From Pseudomonas nitroreducens NBRC 12694 (lineage in GTDB: Bacteria > Pseudomonadota > Gammaproteobacteria > Pseudomonadales > Pseudomonadaceae), in the NCBI RefSeq assembly GCF_002091755.1, contig NZ_BDAI01000004.1, positions 62,001-126,000 on the forward strand: 64,000 bases of DNA, given 5' to 3'. A program made the translations under genes and the position numbers. The notes beneath the pieces are model-generated. The model made no database searches. It saw only the letters and a list, made by a program, of their open reading frames with translations, and was not told where the DNA came from. Below are positions 1 to 7,788 of this stretch, piece after piece. Every line of letters starts with the position of its first letter. Positions within the stretch are counted from its first letter, which is position 1.

Positions 1-420
1 GCCGAGCACTTCAACTGGGTGCATTCGGTGGACCGCCTGAAGATCGCCCAGCGCCTTTCCGAACAGCGCCCGGCGAACCTGCCGCCGCTGAACGTGCTGC
101 TGCAGGTGAATGTCAGCGGCGAAGACAGCAAATCCGGCTGTTCCCCCGAAGAACTGCCTGCCCTTGCCCAGGCAATTTCGCAACTGCCCCACTTGAAACT
201 GCGCGGTCTGATGGCCATACCTGAGCCAACCGAAGACGTTGCCGCGCAGCACGCTGCATTTGCCCGCCTGCGCGAGCTGATGCACGCCCTGAACCTCGGC
301 CTGGACACCCTGTCCATGGGCATGAGCCACGACCTCGAGGCCGCCATCGGCGAAGGCGCCACCTGGGTACGGATCGGTACCGCCCTGTTCGGCGCCCGCG
401 ACTACGGCGCCTCGCACTGA
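1..420 (+). CDS. yggS: YggS/PROSC-type PLP homeostasis protein, 5' truncated
   Basis: Only the last 139 codons are in the window; the reading frame is open from base 1. The family binds pyridoxal 5'-phosphate without known enzymatic activity and buffers free PLP in the cytoplasm. The C-terminal family signature LSMGMSHDLEAAI is followed by WVRIGTALFG, which forms the phosphate-binding end of the alanine-racemase-like barrel. It is followed 17 bp later by proC, the usual Pseudomonas order, so co-transcription is likely. The identification is firm, but the N-terminus and PLP lysine lie outside the window. Confidence 0.93.
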   Translation, partial: AEHFNWVHSVDRLKIAQRLSEQRPANLPPLNVLLQVNVSGEDSKSGCSPEELPALAQAISQLPHLKLRGLMAIPEPTEDVAAQHAAFARLRELMHALNLGLDTLSMGMSHDLEAAIGEGATWVRIGTALFGARDYGASH

Positions 421-437
421 ATAAAGGAAGAGACGTA

Positions 438-1268
438 ATGAGCACCCGCATTGCCTTCATCGGCGCCGGCAACATGGCCGCCAGTCTCATCGGCGGCCTG
501 CGCGCCAAGGGCGTCGAAGCCAGCCGCATCCGCGCCAGCGACCCGGGTGCTGAGCAGCGCGCGAAGATCGCTGCCGAGCACGGCATCGACGTGGTCGGCG
601 ACAACGCCAGCGCCGTGGCTGGCGCCGACGTGGTGGTCCTGGCGGTCAAGCCGCAGGTCATGAAGGACGTCTGCCTGGCGCTGGCGCCGTCCCTGTCCGA
701 TAGCGCACTGATCGTCTCCATCGCCGCCGGCATCCCCTGCGCCAGCCTCGAACGCTGGCTGGGCGCCGTGAACGGCCAGCCGCGCGCCATCGTCCGCTGC
801 ATGCCCAACACCCCGGCCCTGGTCGGCCTGGGCGCCAGCGGCCTGTACCCCAATTCGAGCGTCAGTGCCACCCAGCGCGAGCAGGCGCAGCAACTGCTGA
901 GCGCCGTGGGCATCGCCCTGTGGCTGGACGAGGAGCGGCAGATCGACGCGGTCACCGCCGTCTCCGGCAGCGGCCCGGCCTACTTCTTCCTGCTGATGGA
1001 AGCCATGACCGCCGCCGGCGAGAAGCTCGGCCTGTCCCGCGAAGTCGCCGGCCAGCTGGCCCGCCAGACCGCCCTGGGCGCCGCGCAGATGGCCACCACC
1101 AGCGATGTCGATCCCGCCGAACTGCGCCGCCGCGTGACCTCGCCCAAGGGCACCACCGAAGCGGCCATCACCACTTTCCAGGCCAACGGTTTCGAGGCGC
1201 TGGTGGAGAAGGCGGTAGGCGCTGCCGACCACCGTTCCGCCGAGCTGGCCGAACAACTGGGTCAATGA
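438..1268 (+). CDS. proC: Pyrroline-5-carboxylate reductase
   Basis: This enzyme catalyses the last step of proline synthesis, reducing 1-pyrroline-5-carboxylate to L-proline with NAD(P)H in the cytoplasm. The 276-residue length is normal. The N-terminal Rossmann loop reads GAGNMAASLIGG (from about residue 10), and the P5CR signature SGSGPAYFFLLMEAM begins at Ser176. The ATG is preceded by AAGGAAGAG at a good distance. It lies between yggS (17 bp upstream) and a yggT homologue (13 bp downstream), a conserved operon. Confidence 0.97.
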   Translation: MSTRIAFIGAGNMAASLIGGLRAKGVEASRIRASDPGAEQRAKIAAEHGIDVVGDNASAVAGADVVVLAVKPQVMKDVCLALAPSLSDSALIVSIAAGIPCASLERWLGAVNGQPRAIVRCMPNTPALVGLGASGLYPNSSVSATQREQAQQLLSAVGIALWLDEERQIDAVTAVSGSGPAYFFLLMEAMTAAGEKLGLSREVAGQLARQTALGAAQMATTSDVDPAELRRRVTSPKGTTEAAITTFQANGFEALVEKAVGAADHRSAELAEQLGQ

Positions 1269-1281
1269 CGAGGAGCCCTCA

Positions 1282-1875
1282 ATGACCGGAATTTCCACCG
1301 CTGCCATTTACGTCATCCAGACGCTGGGCAGCCTGTACCTGCTGATCGTCCTGCTGCGCTTCATCCTGCAACTGGTCCGCGCCGACTTCTACAACCCGCT
1401 CAGCCAGTTCATCGTGCGCGCCACCAAGCCGCTGCTGAACCCGCTGCGCCGCGTCATCCCCGGCTTCGGCGGTATCGACTTCGCCTCGCTGGTACTGGCC
1501 ATCCTGGTCCAGCTGCTGCTGATGGTCATCACCCTGACCCTGATGGGCTATGGCGTCGGCGGCTACATCCTGCAGCTGCTGGTGTGGTCGATCATCGCGG
1601 TGACCTCGCTGTTCCTGAAGATCTTCTTCTTTGCCCTGATCATCAGCGTGATTCTCTCCTGGGTCGCCCCGGGCAGCTACAACCCCGGCGCCCAGCTGGT
1701 GAACCAGATCTGCGAACCGTTCCTGGCGCCCTTCCGCAAGCTCCTGCCGAACCTCGGCGGCCTGGATATCTCGCCGATCTTCGCCTTCATCGCGCTGAAG
1801 CTGATCGACATGCTGGTGATCGGCAACCTGGCCGCGATGACCGGGATGCCGCAGATCCTCAGCCCCTTCATGTAA
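1282..1875 (+). CDS. yggT: YggT family integral membrane protein
   Basis: A 197-residue protein with two copies of the YggT module, each a pair of hydrophobic helices around a conserved loop (NPLSQFIVRATKPLLNPLRR in the first copy, CEPFLAPFRKLLPNLGG in the second). It should sit in the inner membrane with about four to six spans. The family occurs beside yggS/proC in many bacteria. Its biochemical role is not settled; osmotic-stress and cell-envelope roles have been proposed. The start ATG has GAGGAGCCC just upstream. Confidence 0.9.
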   Translation: MTGISTAAIYVIQTLGSLYLLIVLLRFILQLVRADFYNPLSQFIVRATKPLLNPLRRVIPGFGGIDFASLVLAILVQLLLMVITLTLMGYGVGGYILQLLVWSIIAVTSLFLKIFFFALIISVILSWVAPGSYNPGAQLVNQICEPFLAPFRKLLPNLGGLDISPIFAFIALKLIDMLVIGNLAAMTGMPQILSPFM

Positions 1876-1883
1876 CTGACCAG

Positions 1884-1908
1884 GGAGCTCGCCCGCGCGG
1901 CGAGCTCC
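1884..1908 (+). other. Intra-operon hairpin between yggT and yggU
   Basis: A perfect 10-bp inverted repeat (GGAGCTCGCC and GGCGAGCTCC) with a 5-nt loop lies 8 bases after the yggT stop and 17 bases before the yggU start. There is no U tract after it, so it is more likely an mRNA-processing, stability or partial attenuation hairpin than a full terminator. Confidence 0.5.
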
Positions 1909-1925
1909 GACAGTCCGCAAGACGA

Positions 1926-2216
1926 ATGAGCTTCTATTTCTGGGACGGCGAGGACCTGATCCTCGACTGCCACCTGCAACCCAAGGCGAGCCGCGACGAG
2001 TTCGCCGGGCTGCACGGCGAACGCCTGAAGATCCGCCTGACCGCGCCGCCGGTGGAAGGCAAGGCCAATGCCCATCTGCTGGCATTCCTCGGCAAGGCCT
2101 TCGGCGTGCCGAAAAGCGCGGTGAAGCTGGAAAGCGGCGAACTGAATCGCCAGAAGCGCGTGCGTATTCCCCGCCCGACGAAATTTCCGGCAGAACTCGG
2201 GATAGCCGCTCGGTAA
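1926..2216 (+). CDS. yggU: YggU/DUF167 family protein
   Basis: A 96-residue cytoplasmic protein with the DUF167 core: LQPKASRDEFAGLHGERLKI followed by TAPPVEGKANAHLLAFL and a Lys/Arg-rich end. The function of the family is unknown. It usually ends the yggS-proC-yggT cluster, as here. The chosen ATG gives the normal family length. The ribosome-binding site is weak (GCAAGACGA), and the gene follows a strong intra-operon hairpin, so translation may depend on its neighbours. Confidence 0.88.
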   Translation: MSFYFWDGEDLILDCHLQPKASRDEFAGLHGERLKIRLTAPPVEGKANAHLLAFLGKAFGVPKSAVKLESGELNRQKRVRIPRPTKFPAELGIAAR

Positions 2217-2232
2217 CCTTGGCCGACCTTAC

Positions 2233-2284
2233 GTGTAGGAATGTGCTGTAGGCCAATTGCTATTCCTACACTCCGTCGCATAAT
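2233..2284 (+). promoter_or_regulatory. Candidate promoter with dyad upstream of the dynamin-like gene
   Basis: TTGCTA (2257-2262) and CATAAT (2279-2284) are separated by 16 bases and resemble a sigma-70 promoter facing the dynamin-like GTPase gene. A perfect 10-bp inverted repeat, GTGTAGGAAT (2233-2242) and ATTCCTACAC (2262-2271), brackets the -35 region with a 19-nt gap. The dyad could be an operator or a stem downstream of yggU. No experimental start site is known to me. Confidence 0.4.
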
Positions 2285-2334
2285 CCACGCCATCCATTCC
2301 CCGCGCAGGACGCGCCAGCCCAAGGAACGCCCGG

Positions 2335-4302
2335 ATGAGCATGGAACGTCTCAGTCAGCAGATCGATGCCTATGTCACCTGGAAGCGCGAGCTGGTCCGT
2401 GAGATCACCCGCTATCGCAGCTGGCTGGAGCGCGCCCGGCTGAATACCCCGGAAATCGAGAACCGCCTCGAACGCACCCTGCGCCTGCTGCGCGTCGACC
2501 ACATCACCCTGGCCTTCGTCGGCGAGTACTCGCGCGGCAAGACCGAGCTGATCAACAGCCTGTTCTTCGCCGGATTCGGCCGCCGCATGCTGCCATCCCA
2601 GGCCGGCCGCACCACCATGTGCCCGACCGAGCTGTTCTTCGACCCGCGCTCGGAGCGTCCCTACATCCGCCTGCTGCCCATCGAGACCCGCGTCGCCGAT
2701 GCCAGCGTGGCGCAGTTCAAGCGTATCCCGCGGCACTGGGTGAACATTCCGCTGGATACCTCGGACCCGGCGAACATGGCCGAGGCCTTCGCCCAGGTCG
2801 CCAAGACCAAGCCGCTGCCGGTGGAGCAGGCGATCCAGCTGGGCTTCCACCCGGACATGCTCGAAGCCACGGACAAGCCCGGCATCGTCCTGGTGCCGGC
2901 GTGGCGCCATGCGCTGGTCAACTTCGACCACCCGCTGCTGCGCCAGGGCCTGCGCATTCTCGACACGCCCGGCCTGAACGCCCTGGGCAGCGAGCCGGAA
3001 CTGACCCTGTCGATGCTGCCCAGCGCACAATCGATCCTCTTCCTGCTGGCGGCTGATACCGGCGTGACCGCCTCCGACATGGCCATCTGGCGGGACCACG
3101 TGCGCCAGCTCGGCGAGGACGGCCACACCAGCCTCTACGCGGTGCTGAACAAGATCGACGTGCTCTGGGACGACCTGGCCGGCGAAGCCTTCGTGCAGAA
3201 CGCCATCCACCATATCCAGGACACCACCGCGCGCCAGCTGGGCATCGCCCGCGAAGACGTGCTGCCGCTATCGGCCAAGCAGGCGCTGCTGGCCAAGGTG
3301 CGCGGCGACCGCGACCTGCTCGTGCGCAGCCAGATGGAATCCCTGGAGGAGCTGCTCTGCGAGCGCATCGTCGCGCAGAAGGAGCGCCTGCTGGAGGACG
3401 CCGTGGTCGGCCAGGTGCTGGCGCTGGTCAACAACAGCCAGCACAGCCTGCGCGTGCGCCTGGACAAGGTGAAGGAGCAGCAGGCGCTGCTCAACGACCA
3501 GCAACAGGACAGCGGCCAGCTGCTGTTCGAGCTGACTGCGCGGACCAAGGACGACCACAACCTGCACCACAAGCGCCTGCTCAGCCTGAAGACCAACCAG
3601 CGGCTGCTGCGCCACCAGGGCGAACAGCTGCGCGACGCGGTGCGTCCGGAAAGGCTCGAGCAGCATCTGAAGAAGGTCCACGAGAAGCTGCGCGGCAGCT
3701 GGACCACGGTCGGCATCCACCAGGCCATCCTCCAGTTCTTCCGCACCGTGGAGACCGACCTGGTCGGCCTGATGCACGAGGCGGAGACGGCCAACCGCAT
3801 GGTCGCGGCCATCTACCAGCGGCATAACCAGGAAAACCCGCTCAACGCCCTGGATGCCCCGCAACTCCGCGTCCAGCGCTACCTGCGCGATCTCGCCAAG
3901 CTGCAGGAGAAAGCCGACCGCTTCCGCCTGCACCTCAAGACCCTGCTCACCGAGCAGCGCCTGCTGACCCGGCGCTTCTTCGCCACCGTCGCCCAGGAAG
4001 TCATCGGCCTGCACCAGCGCCTGCGCGAAGAGGCCGAGCAATGGGCCGCCGACGCCCTGATGCCGCTGATGCAGTACAGCCTGGAACACAAGCAGATGCT
4101 GGAAACCCACATGCTGCGCCTCAAGGCCCTGGCCCAGGAAACCCAGCAGGCGCGTCAGCGCTCGCTGCTGCTGGGGCGCTATACCGAGGAGTTGGAGCAG
4201 CAACTGGTCGAGGCCACCGACATTCTTCGCCAGCTGCGCCGCCCGGCTCCGCTGCAGCGCCAGGCCAAGGTCGTCACCCTGCCCACCTCCCAGCGCGCCT
4301 GA
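2335..4302 (+). CDS. Dynamin-like GTPase with long C-terminal coiled coil
   Basis: A 655-residue protein of the bacterial dynamin-like GTPase superfamily. All GTPase motifs are visible: G1 GEYSRGKT at residues 63-70, G3 DTPG at 210-213 and G4 NKID at 272-275. From about residue 350 to the end the protein is Leu/Gln/Glu-rich, predicting long helices (stalk or coiled coil). No clear transmembrane segment is seen, so membrane contact, if any, would be peripheral. Family members remodel or survey membranes, but no role can be assigned here. It starts ATGAGCATGG, so Met1 or Met3 could be used. It sits alone between yggU and metX. Confidence 0.82.
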   Translation: MSMERLSQQIDAYVTWKRELVREITRYRSWLERARLNTPEIENRLERTLRLLRVDHITLAFVGEYSRGKTELINSLFFAGFGRRMLPSQAGRTTMCPTELFFDPRSERPYIRLLPIETRVADASVAQFKRIPRHWVNIPLDTSDPANMAEAFAQVAKTKPLPVEQAIQLGFHPDMLEATDKPGIVLVPAWRHALVNFDHPLLRQGLRILDTPGLNALGSEPELTLSMLPSAQSILFLLAADTGVTASDMAIWRDHVRQLGEDGHTSLYAVLNKIDVLWDDLAGEAFVQNAIHHIQDTTARQLGIAREDVLPLSAKQALLAKVRGDRDLLVRSQMESLEELLCERIVAQKERLLEDAVVGQVLALVNNSQHSLRVRLDKVKEQQALLNDQQQDSGQLLFELTARTKDDHNLHHKRLLSLKTNQRLLRHQGEQLRDAVRPERLEQHLKKVHEKLRGSWTTVGIHQAILQFFRTVETDLVGLMHEAETANRMVAAIYQRHNQENPLNALDAPQLRVQRYLRDLAKLQEKADRFRLHLKTLLTEQRLLTRRFFATVAQEVIGLHQRLREEAEQWAADALMPLMQYSLEHKQMLETHMLRLKALAQETQQARQRSLLLGRYTEELEQQLVEATDILRQLRRPAPLQRQAKVVTLPTSQRA

Positions 4303-4399
4303 AACCCGCGCCACACCCGCGCGATGCCCGCTCCCGGCGCTTGCCGCAGGGTGCGGTGCTCTTTAGACTGGCCGTCCTTTTTATGCATGAGCTGGGTCG

Positions 4400-5539
4400 A
4401 TGCCAACAGTCTTCCCCGAAGATTCCGTCGGTCTGGTCACCCCCCAGACACTGCAGTTCAATGAACCGCTGCCCCTGGCCTGCGGCAAGACGCTGCCCGA
4501 ATACCAACTGGTGATCGAGACCTACGGCGAGCTGAACGCCACGGCGAGCAACGCCGTGCTGATCTGCCACGCGCTCTCCGGCCATCACCACGCCGCCGGC
4601 TACCACAGCGAGGACGAGCGCAAGCCAGGCTGGTGGGACAGCTGCATCGGCCCGGGCAAGCCCATCGACACCCGCAAGTTCTTCGTCGTCGCGCTGAACA
4701 ATCTGGGCGGCTGCAACGGCTCCACCGGGCCAACCAGCCTCAACCCCGCCACCGGCAGGACCTACGGCGCGGACTTCCCGGTCGTCACCGTGGAAGACTG
4801 GGTGCACAGCCAGGCCCGACTGGCCGATCGCCTCGGCATCCAGAGCTGGGCCGCCATCGTCGGCGGAAGCCTGGGCGGCATGCAGGCGCTGCAGTGGACC
4901 ATCAGCTATCCCGAGCGCGTGCGCCATTGCCTGTGCATCGCCAGTGCGCCGAAGCTGTCGGCGCAGAACATCGCCTTCAACGAAGTGGCGCGCCAGGCGA
5001 TCCTCTCGGACCCGGAGTTCTTCGGCGGCCACTTCCAGGAACACGACGTGATACCCAAGCGCGGCCTGCGCCTGGCGCGGATGGTCGGCCACATCACCTA
5101 CCTCTCCGATGACGCCATGGGCGCCAAGTTCGGCCGCGACATGAAGTCGGAGAAGCTCAACTACGACCTGCACAGCGTCGAGTTCCAGGTGGAAAGCTAC
5201 CTGCGCTACCAGGGCGAGGAGTTCTCCACCCGCTTCGACGCCAATACCTACCTGCTGATGACCAAGGCGCTGGACTACTTCGACCCGGCCGCCGCCTACG
5301 GCGACGACCTGGCGCGTACCCTCGCCGGGGTGAAAGCGGACTTCTGCCTGATGTCCTTCACCACCGACTGGCGCTTCTCCCCGGCGCGTTCGCGGGAGAT
5401 CGTCGACGCCCTGCTGGCGGCGAAGAAGAACGTCAGCTACCTGGAAATCGACGCCCCGCAAGGCCATGACGCCTTCCTGATGCCGATTCCGCGCTACCTG
5501 CAAGCTTTCAGCGGTTACATGCACCGCATCAGCGTATAA
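4400..5539 (+). CDS. metX: Homoserine O-acyltransferase
   Basis: This alpha/beta-hydrolase-fold enzyme acylates homoserine to enter methionine synthesis. The nucleophile is Ser157 in GGSLGGMQALQW; NNLGGCNGSTGPTSLNP is the substrate-loop signature, and the C-terminal catalytic His lies in APQGHDAF. Family members use acetyl-CoA or succinyl-CoA. Pseudomonas MetX proteins paired with MetW are generally regarded as succinyltransferases, but I cannot prove that here. At 379 residues the length is normal. metW follows 10 bp downstream, the usual obligate pair. Confidence 0.95.
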   Translation: MPTVFPEDSVGLVTPQTLQFNEPLPLACGKTLPEYQLVIETYGELNATASNAVLICHALSGHHHAAGYHSEDERKPGWWDSCIGPGKPIDTRKFFVVALNNLGGCNGSTGPTSLNPATGRTYGADFPVVTVEDWVHSQARLADRLGIQSWAAIVGGSLGGMQALQWTISYPERVRHCLCIASAPKLSAQNIAFNEVARQAILSDPEFFGGHFQEHDVIPKRGLRLARMVGHITYLSDDAMGAKFGRDMKSEKLNYDLHSVEFQVESYLRYQGEEFSTRFDANTYLLMTKALDYFDPAAAYGDDLARTLAGVKADFCLMSFTTDWRFSPARSREIVDALLAAKKNVSYLEIDAPQGHDAFLMPIPRYLQAFSGYMHRISV

Positions 5540-5549
5540 AAGGACACCC

Positions 5550-6170
5550 ATGCGCGCCGACCTGGAAATCATCCAAGACTGGATCCCCGCCGGCAGCCGC
5601 GTGCTCGACCTGGGCTGCGGCGACGGCGAGCTGCTCGCCTGGCTGCGCGACCACAAGCAGGTGGGCGGCTACGGCCTGGAGATCGACCCCGACAAGATCG
5701 CCAAATGCATCGAACGCGGCGTCAACGTCATCGAACAGGACCTCGACAAGGGCCTGGGCAACTTTGCCAGCAACAGTTTCGACGTGGTCGTGATGACCCA
5801 GTCGCTGCAGGCCCTGCGCTACCCGGACAAGGTGCTGGCGGAGATGCTGCGCGTGGGCAGAACCTGCATCATCACCTTCCCCAACTTCGGCCACTGGCGC
5901 TGCCGCTGGTACCTCGCGCGCAATGGCCGCATGCCGGTGTCGGACTTCCTTCCGTACACTTGGTACAACACGCCGAACATCCACTTCTGCACCTTCCGCG
6001 ATTTCGAGGCGCTCTGCCACGAGCAACACGCAAGGGTGCTGGACCGTCTGGCGGTGGACCACGAGCACCAGCATGGCTGGGCCTCGCGAATCTGGCCTAA
6101 TCTGTTGGGTGAGATCGGCATCTACCGGATCAGCGGCGCTGGCGTGCAAGACCACCGCATCGCCGTCTGA
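5550..6170 (+). CDS. metW: Methionine biosynthesis protein MetW, SAM-dependent methyltransferase fold
   Basis: A 206-residue class I methyltransferase-fold protein; motif I is VLDLGCGDGELLAWL near residue 18. It carries MetW-specific sequence such as FPNFGHWRCRWYLARNGRMP. Genetic work in pseudomonads shows MetW is needed together with MetX for homoserine acylation; no methyl acceptor is known. AAAGGACACCC precedes the ATG. It is 10 bp after metX and 34 bp before a DUF4426 gene. Confidence 0.94.
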   Translation: MRADLEIIQDWIPAGSRVLDLGCGDGELLAWLRDHKQVGGYGLEIDPDKIAKCIERGVNVIEQDLDKGLGNFASNSFDVVVMTQSLQALRYPDKVLAEMLRVGRTCIITFPNFGHWRCRWYLARNGRMPVSDFLPYTWYNTPNIHFCTFRDFEALCHEQHARVLDRLAVDHEHQHGWASRIWPNLLGEIGIYRISGAGVQDHRIAV

Positions 6171-6204
6171 TCGCGGCTATCTGATAGAGCCCGGGAGAAA
6201 CATC

Positions 6205-6627
6205 ATGCGCCGCCTGCTTACCTTCCTCGCCTGCCTGGTCCTCGCCGTCCCCGCCCTCGCCGAACAGGTGAAGCGCCTGGGTGACCTGCAGGTGCACTAC
6301 AGCGTGTTCAACTCCAGCTTCCTCCAGCCCAACGTCGCGCAAGCCGTGGGCGTGGTGCGCAGCAAGGCCCAGGGCGTGATCAACATCGTGCCGCTGGACG
6401 CCAGCGGCAAACCGGCCAACGCCACCGTCGCCGGCTCCGCCAAGAACCTGATGGGCCAGACCATTCCCCTGACCTTCAAGCGCGTGGTCGAGGAAGGCGC
6501 CGTGTACAACCTGGCACAGTTCCCCATCGAAGGCCGCGAGACCCTGACCTTCTCCATCCAGGTCCAGTCCGGAAGCGAAGCGCCGCAAAGCTTCGACTTC
6601 ATGCAGGAAATCTTCCCCGACGAATGA
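6205..6627 (+). CDS. DUF4426 secreted protein
   Basis: A 140-residue protein with a clear signal peptide (RRLLTFLACLVLAVPALA, cut before EQVKRLG) and a mature beta-rich domain. It matches the DUF4426 proteins that lie between metW and rdgB in pseudomonads; they probably act in the periplasm, function unknown. The ATG at 6205 with GGGAGAAA upstream gives the signal peptide; an upstream in-frame extension would destroy it. It overlaps rdgB by 4 bases (ATGA), so the two are translationally coupled. Confidence 0.85.
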   Translation: MRRLLTFLACLVLAVPALAEQVKRLGDLQVHYSVFNSSFLQPNVAQAVGVVRSKAQGVINIVPLDASGKPANATVAGSAKNLMGQTIPLTFKRVVEEGAVYNLAQFPIEGRETLTFSIQVQSGSEAPQSFDFMQEIFPDE

Positions 6628-7217
6628 TCAAGCTCGAACAACTGGTGCTGGCCAGTCACAACGCCGGCAAGCTCAAGGAACTCCAGGCCATGCTCGGAGC
6701 CCACGTGAAGGTGCGTTCCATCGGCGAGTTCAGCGACGTGGAGCCGGAAGAGACCGGCCTGTCCTTCGTCGAGAACGCCATCCTCAAGGCCCGCAATGCC
6801 GCGCGCATCTCCGGCCTGCCGGCGCTGGCCGACGACTCCGGCCTGGCGGTGGACTTCCTCGGCGGAGCGCCGGGCATCTATTCCGCGCGCTACGCCGACG
6901 GCAAGGGTGACGCGGCGAACAACGCCAAGCTGCTCGATGCCATGAAGGACGTGCCGGACGAGGCGCGTGGCGCCCAGTTCGTCAGCGTGCTGGCCCTGGT
7001 CCGCCACGCTGACGACCCGCTGCCGATCCTCTGCGAGGGCCTCTGGCACGGTAGCATCCTGCGCGAAGCCCGCGGCGAGCACGGCTTCGGCTACGACCCG
7101 CTGTTCTGGGTGCCGGAAGCCAACTGCTCCAGCGCCGAACTGCCGCCCGAGCAGAAGAACCAGCTCAGCCACCGCGCCCGCGCCATGGCCTTGCTGAAGC
7201 AACGGCTGGGACTCTAG
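6624..7217 (+). CDS. rdgB: XTP/dITP diphosphatase (non-canonical purine NTP pyrophosphatase)
   Basis: This house-cleaning enzyme hydrolyses dITP, XTP and ITP to monophosphates, keeping deaminated purines out of DNA. The N-terminal ASHNAGKLKELQ nucleotide-binding motif and ADDSGLAVDFLGGAPG active-site segment are intact, as is HGFGYDPLFW. The 197-residue length is normal. Its start overlaps the stop of the preceding gene by 4 bases. Confidence 0.96.
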   Translation: MIKLEQLVLASHNAGKLKELQAMLGAHVKVRSIGEFSDVEPEETGLSFVENAILKARNAARISGLPALADDSGLAVDFLGGAPGIYSARYADGKGDAANNAKLLDAMKDVPDEARGAQFVSVLALVRHADDPLPILCEGLWHGSILREARGEHGFGYDPLFWVPEANCSSAELPPEQKNQLSHRARAMALLKQRLGL

Positions 7218-7760
7218 TTGGGGAGGCGCCTAATCTTCAGCGAGAAAAAACTTCGCGGAGTGACGCGCCGCTTGCGCGCCCTTAAAAAGTGGTCCGATAG
7301 CTTCCAAGGCCATTTCCCGGCAGACATACCGCCCTCCGAGCGTTATTGGAACTGGAAGATTCCAGTTGCATGCAGCCTTGTGCAGGGTCGCTATACAACG
7401 CCGGAAATTCAGGCTCAGTGTGCGCAAGCCCTGATCGACGCCTGCCAACATCTGATACACAGCAAGCCCGAGCTCGCAAAGGATTGGCGAGTCACTGCCG
7501 TCATTTGCATTCCGGACTTTTTCACCAGCGAAGTTTGCATCTACAAGGAGGAAGGTTATTTCCTCAGCCATACGCGAGAAAGCGACGGTCCAGATAGCAC
7601 ATGCCGCCACTTGACCTCCAGCCTCGCCGAAGAGTGGAAGCTTCAGTTGGTATCAGGAAGTTCCGAACTCGGCGTTTACATTGACTACGCAGATCCCGAC
7701 CAGCCCGATGGACGCTTCATCTGCCAGCGCTGGTACTTTGGCGAAGTCATGCCACGATAG
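7218..7760 (+). CDS. Low-GC DUF3916-like protein inserted between rdgB and hemW
   Basis: A 180-residue reading frame beginning with TTG directly after the rdgB stop. The N-terminal KKLRGVTRRLRALKKWSDSF and central segment WRVTAVICIPDFFTSEVCI look to me like DUF3916 proteins, which have no known function; this is from memory and only moderately sure. It has no signal peptide or membrane helix. Hand-counted GC of two 60-base lines inside it is 53% and 42%, against 72% in a line of rdgB, so it looks foreign. The start is uncertain: a GGGGAGG motif overlaps the TTG, and GTG at 7260 is an alternative. Confidence 0.7.
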   Translation: MGRRLIFSEKKLRGVTRRLRALKKWSDSFQGHFPADIPPSERYWNWKIPVACSLVQGRYTTPEIQAQCAQALIDACQHLIHSKPELAKDWRVTAVICIPDFFTSEVCIYKEEGYFLSHTRESDGPDSTCRHLTSSLAEEWKLQLVSGSSELGVYIDYADPDQPDGRFICQRWYFGEVMPR

Positions 7761-7788
7761 TCTCCCCCAAAGATTCAAGCCATTCACC

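Noticed and set aside
4303..4399. SAM or homoserine riboswitch before metX
   Set aside because: The 97-bp leader shows no recognised aptamer core; only a weak AT-rich patch before the start codon.
4274..5656. Long - strand frame opposite metX
   Set aside because: Shadow of metX; composition biased, no family similarity and no start signal.
7681..7788. Upstream start for hemW giving a 421-residue protein
   Set aside because: The extra residues overlap the preceding gene and do not resemble HemW, whose N-terminus matches the GTG at 7789.
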